From: Firmicutes bacterium UBA6418
Lineage (GTDB): Bacteria; Bacillota; Clostridia; Peptostreptococcales; Anaerovoracaceae
DNA: 5,298 nt
Reading direction: 5' to 3'
NCBI GenBank assembly: GCA_002439735.1
Contig: DJPG01000148.1
Span: 227-5,524 of the forward strand
Of the stretch, positions 1 through 5,298 are shown one piece after another; within the stretch, counting starts at the first letter, position 1; each line of letters opens with the position of its first letter. The notes under the pieces are model-generated. The model did no database searches. It was not told where the DNA came from and saw only the letters and a list, made by a program, of their open reading frames with translations. The translations under genes and the position numbers were made by a program.

Positions 1-1844
1 GGATAGCTATGTACATGAGGATCATTGCTGAGAATATAGTCCGGCAGGTGCTCTGGACCGATATAATCTTCGTCTGTCAGGTTAATGGCGCGTTCTATAA
101 CGTTTTCCAGTTGCCGGACATTTCCCGGCCAGCGGTAACTTTGCAGATAAGGATAGACCGTAGGAAGAATTTCAAATTTTCTTCCTTTGTTTCGGTTGTA
201 ATTTTCTACGAAGAAATCCGCGAGAAGTTTAATATCACTTGCGCCTCGTTCTCTTAAGGCCGGAGGCTGAATTGTAAATACATTTAATCGGTAATATAAG
301 TCACCGCGGAATGTTTTGCCCTGCACTGCCTTGTTTAAATCCTGATTGGTCGCGGCGATGATGCGGATATTGATCGGGCGAGGAGAGTTGCTGCCGATCC
401 GGGTAACTTCTCGCGTCTGGATCACGCGGAGCAGCGTCGCCTGTACATCGAGTGGCATATCGCCGATCTCGTCGAGGAAGATCGTGCCGCCGTCAGCCAG
501 TTCGAACTTGCCGGGACGCCCTTCTTTGGCGGCACCGGTAAAAGCACCTCGTTCATAGCCGAACAGTTCGCTTTCCACCAAATTATTTGGGATGGAAGCG
601 CAGTTAATGGCGACAAAAGGTCCACCGGATACCGGACTGGCGTTGTGGATTGCCTGTGCGATCAGTTCCTTGCCGGTGCCGCTTTCGCCCAGAATCAGAA
701 CGTTGGAGTCGCTCTGAGCGGCTTTCATACAGGCTCGCTTCAACTGCTGCATCGGTTCTGACTCCCCAATAATATCGTTGAAGCTGTATTTGGCATGATA
801 ACCTTCAATCCGCTTGACGAGCTTTTGGATCATTTCAGGCTTATTGATTCGGATCAAGATCCCGGTCAACTCGTTGGCGCTGTTTTTGATATGATTAATG
901 GATAGATTGAATTTTTTAGATTGAGCAGGATGCGAAACGGTGGTGAGATTGACCTCCAGATTGTAGCATTCCTTGCTCATAAAATTCTTTTTGCATTCGG
1001 TACTGGTTAGATAATCAATGGAGACAATATCGAAAAATGGCTTGCCGAGGGTATTTGCGTAAGTGAAGTCTAACATACTTAAAGCAATCGTATTGACTTG
1101 TGAGACTCTTCCGGTAGGCGACAGTAGAAAAACGCCTGCGGTCATGTTTTCGATCATCATGTTACGCTGACTGTTTAGGAGGTCCAGTTTCGCCATGGCG
1201 GTCTTCAACTTCACTTCACGCGTGATGCTGTCGGCGGCACAGGAAACCATGCCTAGTGTGTGTGGATGTGCAAAGGATTTTTTACAAGTTACGGTTATGG
1301 AACCTAAAAGATTGTCATTCGAGTCGTAGAATGGCGCACCGGCACAAGCGTAAGCCTTGTGCCATTCGATATAGTGCTCTTCACCCCAAAATTGTATTGG
1401 GGCATTTAGATAGAGCGTTGTACCGACTGCGTTGGTTCCGGCGGTGGACTCTGAACGACAGGAACCGGCAATCAGCAGGGAATAGGATTTTCCCTGATAC
1501 ACGATGTCAGGATCGCCAATGACATCCAAAATATAGCCTTCGCGATCGGAGAGCAGGATGTAAGCACCAGAGCCCTTCACAATGTTATACATACGTTCCA
1601 TATAGGGGCGGCAAATAGACATCAGTTCTGCATTTAAGTTCAGCTTAATGCTCAATTCTTCCGGTGAAAGTAATGTGTTAACCAATTTGTGAGGATCAAC
1701 CTCTGCGTCGCGAGAGCGGAACCAAGAGGCAAAAACTTCGGGTCGTATCATGGAATAGTCATCATCAATATAGTTAATGAAGTTTTTCCACTTTTGATGA
1801 ACAAGCGCCTGATATTCGGGCGCGGCATATGTAGAATTAAACAT
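1..1844 (-). CDS. acoR: AcoR-type sigma-54-dependent transcriptional activator, C-terminus cut by window edge
   Basis: Reading the minus strand from the ATG at 1844 gives 614 uninterrupted codons to the left edge. The start is set by GGGAGG at 1853-1858, 8 bases upstream. Domains seen: an N-terminal segment with the ASWFRSR...VDP signature of AcoR-like regulators (about 39-51); a GAF-like sensor (about 80-210) with GTNAVGT at 136-142 and EHY at 156-158; a PAS-like domain (about 227-330); and a sigma-54 AAA+ domain (about 353-590). The AAA+ domain has Walker A GESGTGKE at 386-393, the sigma-54 contact motif GAFTGA at 433-438, Walker B GGTIFLDEIGDM at 452-463, FRGDLYYRLN at 512-521 and RWPGNVRQLENV from 571. 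The family usually ends in a Fis-type helix-turn-helix, which must lie beyond the edge. It is divergent from acoABC, which has a -24/-12 promoter, so it is very likely that operon's activator. The acetoin ligand is inferred from family and context. Its arginine codons are almost all CGN, unlike the operon. Confidence 0.9.
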   Translation of the reverse strand, partial: MFNSTYAAPEYQALVHQKWKNFINYIDDDYSMIRPEVFASWFRSRDAEVDPHKLVNTLLSPEELSIKLNLNAELMSICRPYMERMYNIVKGSGAYILLSDREGYILDVIGDPDIVYQGKSYSLLIAGSCRSESTAGTNAVGTTLYLNAPIQFWGEEHYIEWHKAYACAGAPFYDSNDNLLGSITVTCKKSFAHPHTLGMVSCAADSITREVKLKTAMAKLDLLNSQRNMMIENMTAGVFLLSPTGRVSQVNTIALSMLDFTYANTLGKPFFDIVSIDYLTSTECKKNFMSKECYNLEVNLTTVSHPAQSKKFNLSINHIKNSANELTGILIRINKPEMIQKLVKRIEGYHAKYSFNDIIGESEPMQQLKRACMKAAQSDSNVLILGESGTGKELIAQAIHNASPVSGGPFVAINCASIPNNLVESELFGYERGAFTGAAKEGRPGKFELADGGTIFLDEIGDMPLDVQATLLRVIQTREVTRIGSNSPRPINIRIIAATNQDLNKAVQGKTFRGDLYYRLNVFTIQPPALRERGASDIKLLADFFVENYNRNKGRKFEILPTVYPYLQSYRWPGNVRQLENVIERAINLTDEDYIGPEHLPDYILSNDPHVHSY

Positions 1845-1852
1845 AAAATTTT

Positions 1853-1858
1853 CCTCCC
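1853..1858 (-). promoter_or_regulatory. Ribosome binding site of the activator gene
   Basis: GGGAGG on the minus strand lies 8 bases before the ATG at 1844 and decides that start. An ATG at 1860 overlaps this site but its frame closes after seven codons, so it is not the start. Confidence 0.8.
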
Positions 1859-1873
1859 ATCGTCCAAGATTAC

Positions 1874-1925
1874 TGTGACAAAATAATAACATGTGACACA
1901 TCAAAAAGCAAGCGAAAATGACACA
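1874..1925. repeat. Cluster of three TGACA-core direct repeats, candidate activator binding sites
   Basis: TGTGACA occurs at 1874-1880 and 1892-1898, and TGACACA at 1919-1925, all in the same orientation; the TGACA cores start at 1876, 1894 and 1919 (spacings of 18 and 25). The middle copy sits in the perfect inverted repeat ATGTG-A-CACAT at 1891-1901, the dyad form expected for a Fis-type helix-turn-helix dimer. The cluster lies roughly 115-170 bases upstream of the -24 element, a normal distance for sigma-54 enhancer sites. That the AcoR-like protein binds here is inference. Confidence 0.5.
1883..1891 (-). promoter_or_regulatory. Candidate extended -10 promoter element of the activator gene
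   Basis: The minus strand reads TGTTATTAT, which matches the extended -10 form TGnTATAAT with one mismatch. No convincing -35 hexamer stands 16-18 bases upstream, which is tolerated at extended -10 promoters. Transcription would begin near 1876, giving a leader of about 30 bases that contains the GGGAGG site. The element lies between two TGTGACA copies (1874-1880 and 1892-1898), so a protein bound there would block it. Motif reading only. Confidence 0.4.
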
Positions 1926-1995
1926 AAAACGTGCCATTTTTTATTTTGCAAAAAAGGATGGTGAATGTAAAAGCACATAAATGTTGGAATTCAAA

Positions 1996-2011
1996 CGTTT
2001 TCTCGAGAACG
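1996..2011. repeat. Bulged palindrome in the control region
   Basis: The sequence CGTTTTCTCGAGAACG contains the perfect 10-base palindrome TTCTCGAGAA (2000-2009). If two T residues are skipped, the full arms CGTTCTC and GAGAACG pair over 14 bases. It lies about 30 bases upstream of the -24 element, between the repeat cluster and the promoter. It could be a second operator or chance symmetry; no known operator was recognised. Confidence 0.25.
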
Positions 2012-2038
2012 CAAAATAAAACATGCATAGAAAAAAGT

Positions 2039-2055
2039 TTGGCATGCGAATTGCA
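2039..2055 (+). promoter_or_regulatory. Sigma-54 (-24/-12) promoter of the acoABC operon
   Basis: TTGGCATG-N4-TTGCA matches the sigma-54 consensus TTGGCACG-N4-TTGCW with a single C-to-T change. The invariant GG (2041-2042) and GC (2053-2054) are separated by exactly 10 bases, as sigma-54 requires. Transcription is predicted to start near A2066, giving a leader of about 56 bases before acoA. A divergent activator with an intact GAFTGA motif independently supports the call. Confidence 0.88.
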
Positions 2056-2077
2056 AATATATAAGAGCAAATAAAAA

Positions 2078-2085
2078 TGTGACAC
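2078..2085 (+). repeat. Isolated TGTGACAC copy in the operon leader
   Basis: TGTGACAC repeats the core of the cluster at 1874-1925 in the same orientation. It falls at about +13 to +20 relative to the predicted sigma-54 start, where a bound protein would hinder rather than help transcription. It may be a functional extra operator or chance in AT-rich DNA. Confidence 0.3.
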
Positions 2086-2121
2086 GCAGAAACTACGGTT
2101 ACAAATAATCAGGAGGAAGCG

Positions 2122-3111
2122 ATGAAAGTAAAAAATTACAGTAAAGAACAATTGATGAGCTTTTATGAAACAATGATCAGAATCAGAAGATTCGAAGAAG
2201 AGACTTTCGAATTCTACAAGAAGGGTTTGATGGCAGGTCTGGCTCATCTGTATCTGGGTGAAGAAGCGATTGCGACGGGCGTTTGCGCAGCATTAAAAGA
2301 AGAAGACTATATCGGCTCCACACACAGAGGTCACGGTCACTTAGTAGCACGCGGCGCTGACACTGACAGAATGATGGCTGAAATTTTGGGTAAAAAGACA
2401 GGCTACTCCAACGGTAAGGGCGGTTCTATGCACATCATGGCTATGGACAAAGGTATCCTTGGTGCAAACGGTATCGTAGGCGGCGAGATCCCGATCGCGA
2501 CCGGCGCAGCATATTCCGCAAAATACAGAGGCACAGACCAGGTTGCAGTATCCTTCATGGGCGACTCCGCGACGAACGAAGGCACCTTCCACGAAAGTAT
2601 CAATATGGCAGCGGCCTGGGATCTTCCTTGCATTTATGTCATCGAAAATAACCTGTACGGTATCTCCGTAGATATCCGCGACGTAACCAATACGCCGGAT
2701 CTGGCAGTCAGAGCGCAGGCGTACAACATCCCGGGCATTGTCGTGGACGGTATGGACGTTGTAGCTGTATACGAAGCAGCGAAGAAGGCTGTCGAGAGAG
2801 CAAGAAAAGGCGAAGGTCCGACGATCGTCGAATGCAAGACATACAGATGGCAGGGACATCACGTCGGCGATCCGGCTACTTACAGAAAGAGAAAGAGCGA
2901 AAGTGAAAAAGAAGACTGGATGAAAAAAGATCCGATTCCGGCTCTCAAAGAAGCTGTTCTGAAGGCAGGCATTGCAGACGAAGAAGATTTTACAAAACTG
3001 GATAGACTTGTAGAAGACGAGATCCAGGAAGCCGTTCAGTTCGCAGTTGAAAGTGAATATCCGCCTGCAGAGGATGCTTACACAGACGTATTCCAGCAGG
3101 GAACTTTATAG
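2122..3111 (+). CDS. acoA: Acetoin dehydrogenase E1 component, alpha subunit (thiamine-diphosphate-dependent)
   Basis: A 329-residue protein that, with AcoB, forms the cytoplasmic E1 heterotetramer. This binds thiamine diphosphate, cleaves acetoin, releases acetaldehyde, and passes the acetyl group to the lipoyl arm of AcoC. Seen: RIRRFEE at 20-26; the THRGHGH segment at 67-73; GKGGSMH at 98-104; and the cofactor motif from GDS (147-149) through NEG to ENN (175-177), the usual GDG...NN spacing but with Ser for the third Gly. GHHVGDPATYRKR (245-257) corresponds to the loop that holds DPxTYR in E1 alpha subunits. The length is normal for AcoA, shorter than mitochondrial-type E1 alpha. The start is set by AGGAGG at 2111-2116, 5 bases before ATG. 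It is first in the operon, 31 bases before acoB. A pyruvate or branched-chain E1 alpha is the main alternative; gene order and the AcoR neighbour favour acetoin. Confidence 0.87.
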   Translation: MKVKNYSKEQLMSFYETMIRIRRFEEETFEFYKKGLMAGLAHLYLGEEAIATGVCAALKEEDYIGSTHRGHGHLVARGADTDRMMAEILGKKTGYSNGKGGSMHIMAMDKGILGANGIVGGEIPIATGAAYSAKYRGTDQVAVSFMGDSATNEGTFHESINMAAAWDLPCIYVIENNLYGISVDIRDVTNTPDLAVRAQAYNIPGIVVDGMDVVAVYEAAKKAVERARKGEGPTIVECKTYRWQGHHVGDPATYRKRKSESEKEDWMKKDPIPALKEAVLKAGIADEEDFTKLDRLVEDEIQEAVQFAVESEYPPAEDAYTDVFQQGTL

Positions 3112-3142
3112 TTTGAGAAATTGAAAGCAGGAGGAAATTGAT

Positions 3143-4114
3143 ATGAAAGAAATTACATATGCACAGGCAGTTTGTGAAGCTTTAGATGAAGAAATGGAAA
3201 GAGACGATATGGTCATGATGATTGGTGAAGACGTCGGCTTTATCGGCGGTAACTTCAAGACATCGGTAGGCCTTCTCGAGAAATATGGCGATTTAAGAAT
3301 GAAGGACAGCCCAATCTCCGAACAGGGTATCGTAGGCATGGGCGTTGGTATGGCACTGACCGGCATGAGACCGATCGTAGAGTTGATGTTCTCCGACTTC
3401 CTGCTCGTTGCGGCTGACCAGGTATTCAACCAGATGGCAAAGATCCGTTACATGTCCGGTGGACAGGCTAACGTACCGATGACGATCCGTTGCCCGATCG
3501 GCGCAGGCAGATCCTCTGCGGCACAGCACTCCCAGTCCATGCAGGCCATGTGTGCACAGTTCCCTGGTCTGAAGATCGCAGTTCCTTCCACAGCACAGGA
3601 AGCAAAGGGTCTTTTGAAGGCAGCAATCCGCGATGACGACCCGGTTATCGTATTTGAGCACAAGATGGAATATAATAAGAAATTCATGGTGGAGGATGTC
3701 GTAGAACCGATCCCATTCGGCAAGGCAAGAATCGCACGAGAAGGCAAGGATATTACCATTGTTGCAACTTCTTCCATGGTCATGAAATCCGAAAAGGCAG
3801 CAGAAAGACTTGCAAAGGAAGGCATCGACTGCGAAGTCATCGACCTCAGAACGATCGTTCCGCTGGATACCGAAACGATCATCGAATCCGTGAAAAAGAC
3901 AGGTAAATTGATTGTTGCAGACGAAGCATACGAAAGATGCGGCATCGGCGCAGAAATCGGCGCGGCAATCGCTGACGATGTATTCTACTATCTGGATGCA
4001 CCGGTAGGCAGAGTCGCGAACCCGAACGTTCCGCTTCCGTTCAGCCCATCTCTTGAATTCCCGCTGATTCCTTCCGAAGAAAAAGTATATCAGAAAGTAT
4101 TAACTTATTTCTAA
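3143..4114 (+). CDS. acoB: Acetoin dehydrogenase E1 component, beta subunit
   Basis: A 323-residue E1 beta subunit, the usual length for the family. It pairs with AcoA to complete the thiamine-diphosphate site. Seen: IGEDVGFIGGNFKTS (27-41), close to the GEDVG...GGxFxxT signature; DSPISEQGIVGMGVGMA (55-71) with Glu60, expected to activate the cofactor's aminopyrimidine ring; AAQHSQSMQA (126-135) with His129, matching the conserved active-site His of E1 beta; and the C-terminal transketolase-like domain with IDLRTIVPLD (233-242) and VADEAYERCGIGAEI (258-272). The last residues (PLIPSEEKV) match the typical E1 beta end. AGGAGG at 3129-3134 stands 8 bases before the ATG. It follows acoA by 31 bases and precedes acoC by 27, so it is co-transcribed. 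The sequence alone does not fix whether the substrate is acetoin or another 2-oxo compound. Confidence 0.88.
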   Translation: MKEITYAQAVCEALDEEMERDDMVMMIGEDVGFIGGNFKTSVGLLEKYGDLRMKDSPISEQGIVGMGVGMALTGMRPIVELMFSDFLLVAADQVFNQMAKIRYMSGGQANVPMTIRCPIGAGRSSAAQHSQSMQAMCAQFPGLKIAVPSTAQEAKGLLKAAIRDDDPVIVFEHKMEYNKKFMVEDVVEPIPFGKARIAREGKDITIVATSSMVMKSEKAAERLAKEGIDCEVIDLRTIVPLDTETIIESVKKTGKLIVADEAYERCGIGAEIGAAIADDVFYYLDAPVGRVANPNVPLPFSPSLEFPLIPSEEKVYQKVLTYF

Positions 4115-4141
4115 ACACAGGGAAACAAAGGAGGAATCAAA

Positions 4142-5298
4142 ATGGCTGAAATTATCATCATGCCGAAACTGGGTTTTAACATGGATGAAGGAAAACTCGT
4201 TGAATGGTATAAGAAGGAAGGAGAAGCGGTAAAAAAAGGCGAACCTCTTTTTTCCGTAGAAACCGATAAAACAAATATGGATATCGAAGCAACCGGCGAC
4301 GGTGTTGTAAAGGCTCTACTGATCAATGCAGGCGATAAAATCCCGGTAACGCTTCCGATCGCGGTCGTTGCAGGGGAAGATGAAGATGTGACAACGCTGA
4401 TTGCAGAGGCAAAAGCTGAACTGGAAGATGGCGGTGTTGCAGTAGAAGGCGGTGAAGCACCTGCATCCGCAGAGACTGTCCTAGTGAAAACAGAGACGAA
4501 AAAAGCAGCACCTGCATCCGCTGACGGCAAGAGAAAGATTACGCCAAGAGCAAGACGCGTCGCAGCAGAAAACGATCTGGATCTGGCAACTGCAGACATC
4601 GTAGGGACCGGCTGGGAAGGCGGCATCTGCGAAAAAGACGTACTAGAATATCTGGCTTCCAACAAGGTCAAGATCTCTCCGGTAGCAAAGGCGATGGCAG
4701 ACGCAGAAGGTGTAGACATCAGCACGATCAAGGGAACCGGTGCGAATGGCAAGATCATGAAGTGCGACATTGAAGCAGCACTGAGCGCAAAACCGGCAGC
4801 CGCCAAAGAAGAAGCCACGGCAGCTGCAGAAGCAAAATTCTCCGCGGACGGCAAGGAAATTCTGGAAGAGATTCCTTACGCAGGTGTCCGCAAGGTCATC
4901 GGCGACAGACTGGCACAGAGCAAGTTCACCGCGCCGCACCTGTACTTCACACAGAAGGTAGATCTGACAGAACTCTTAAAGATCAGAAAGCAAGTTAACG
5001 CGGCACAGGATAAGAAGACTTCCGTGACCGACTACATCGCAAGAGCGACCGTGATTGCATTGCAGAAATATCCGGAAATGAACTCTTCGCTGATCGGCGA
5101 CAAGATCGTCAAATATAAGAGTGTCAACCTGGGTATCGCAGTTGCTTCCCCGACAGGCCTGATCGTTCCGAATGTTAAGAACGCGCAGAACCTGAGTGTC
5201 GTAGAACTTTCCAAGGCATCAACACCGCTTTTTGACAAAGCAAGAGCCGGCAAGCTGGCTTACGACGAATATAACGGCGGTACTTTCACGATCTCCAA
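4142..5298 (+). CDS. acoC: Dihydrolipoamide acetyltransferase (E2) with two tandem E3-binding domains, C-terminus cut
   Basis: The reading frame is open for 385 codons from ATG 4142 to the right edge and closes nowhere. AAAGGAGG at 4127-4134, 7 bases upstream, sets the start. The product forms the E2 core, taking an acetyl group on its lipoyl arm and moving it to CoA. Domains seen: a lipoyl domain (1-80) with ETDKTNMDIEA and Lys43 as the lipoylation site; an Ala/Glu-rich linker (about 84-130) with a duplicated APASA; a first peripheral subunit-binding domain (about 132-171, core GTG 155-157); a second one (about 177-214, core GTG 198-200); an Ala-rich linker; and the acyltransferase domain from about 240, with IPYAGVRKVIGDRLAQS and APHLYFTQKVD, reaching NGGTFTIS. 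The catalytic HxxxDG motif is expected further on, outside the window. Two binding domains in one E2 are unusual. No E3 gene is seen; acoL would be expected downstream. Confidence 0.9.
   Translation, partial: MAEIIIMPKLGFNMDEGKLVEWYKKEGEAVKKGEPLFSVETDKTNMDIEATGDGVVKALLINAGDKIPVTLPIAVVAGEDEDVTTLIAEAKAELEDGGVAVEGGEAPASAETVLVKTETKKAAPASADGKRKITPRARRVAAENDLDLATADIVGTGWEGGICEKDVLEYLASNKVKISPVAKAMADAEGVDISTIKGTGANGKIMKCDIEAALSAKPAAAKEEATAAAEAKFSADGKEILEEIPYAGVRKVIGDRLAQSKFTAPHLYFTQKVDLTELLKIRKQVNAAQDKKTSVTDYIARATVIALQKYPEMNSSLIGDKIVKYKSVNLGIAVASPTGLIVPNVKNAQNLSVVELSKASTPLFDKARAGKLAYDEYNGGTFTIS
4456..4521 (+). repeat. 15-base direct repeat in the E2 linker
   Basis: AGCACCTGCATCCGC occurs at 4456-4470 and again at 4507-4521, 51 bases (17 codons) apart and in the same frame. 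It encodes APASA twice (residues 106-110 and 123-127) in the flexible linker between the lipoyl and first E3-binding domains. Such Ala/Pro linkers in E2 proteins often grow or shrink by short duplications. Confidence 0.7.

Noticed and set aside
1921..1936. A perfect -24 box (TGGCACG) on the minus strand, facing the activator gene
   Set aside because: At the fixed 10-base spacing the -12 position reads TG rather than GC, and the nearest TTG is one base too close. Sigma-54 spacing is strict, so a functional promoter is unlikely.
1934..1961. A/T-rich imperfect hairpin (CCAT...ATGG arms with T and A runs)
   Set aside because: It is too A/T-rich for a stable terminator stem, lacks a following T run, and no gene ends there. 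At most it is bendable DNA between enhancer sites and promoter.
1870..2247. A 125-codon open frame on the minus strand
   Set aside because: It spans the control region and the start of acoA, has no ribosome binding site, and gives a Phe/Cys/His-rich protein with no recognisable domain. It covers the strong sigma-54 promoter.
2341..2862. A 173-codon minus-strand open frame opposite acoA
   Set aside because: It lies entirely within the well-supported E1 alpha gene, lacks a ribosome binding site and shows no domain features.
3112..3142. Possible terminator or attenuator between acoA and acoB
   Set aside because: The 31-base spacer holds only the acoB ribosome binding site and no GC-rich stem.
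4111..4854. A 247-codon minus-strand open frame opposite acoC
   Set aside because: Its Ser/Ala-rich translation is the antisense of the Ala/Glu-rich E2, which has clear domains and its own ribosome binding site. It is a shadow frame.

Overview
The window is the left part of an acetoin-catabolism (aco) locus. It holds four genes: a sigma-54-dependent activator of the AcoR type on the minus strand, cut by the left edge, and a divergent plus-strand operon acoA-acoB-acoC that encodes a thiamine-diphosphate-dependent 2-oxoacid-dehydrogenase-type complex (E1 alpha, E1 beta and lipoyl E2). acoC is cut by the right edge. Very strong AGGAGG-type ribosome binding sites before every gene, moderate GC, frequent AGA arginine codons and the aco gene order suggest an anaerobic Firmicute (Clostridia or Negativicutes). 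This is inference; no rRNA or marker gene is present.

Layout: 1-1844 (minus) is the activator, with an N-terminal sensory part, GAF, PAS and AAA+ domains; its DNA-binding C-terminus lies outside. 1845-2121 is a 277-base divergent control region. It holds a near-consensus -24/-12 promoter facing the operon (2039-2055), a cluster of TGACA-core direct repeats near the activator gene (1874-1925), a likely extended -10 element for the activator that overlaps that cluster, a bulged palindrome (1996-2011), and a fourth repeat copy just downstream of the predicted operon start. 2122-3111, 3143-4114 and 4142-5298 are acoA, acoB and acoC, in the same direction with spacers of 31 and 27 bases and no terminator between them.

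How it should work: the activator senses a ligand (acetoin or a related compound, from family knowledge), binds upstream sites, and uses its AAA+ domain (GAFTGA motif intact) to open sigma-54 polymerase at the -24/-12 promoter. The resulting complex would cleave acetoin to acetaldehyde and acetyl-CoA with NADH formation. The E3 gene (acoL) and lipoate-attachment genes are not visible and would be expected to the right.

The core system is known. The less ordinary points are: an E2 with two tandem peripheral subunit-binding domains, each with a different pattern of changed E3-contacting arginines; a GDS in place of GDG in the E1 alpha cofactor motif; putative operators that sit on the activator's own promoter; and a sharp arginine-codon contrast between the activator (26 of 29 CGN) and the operon (29 of 37 AGA).
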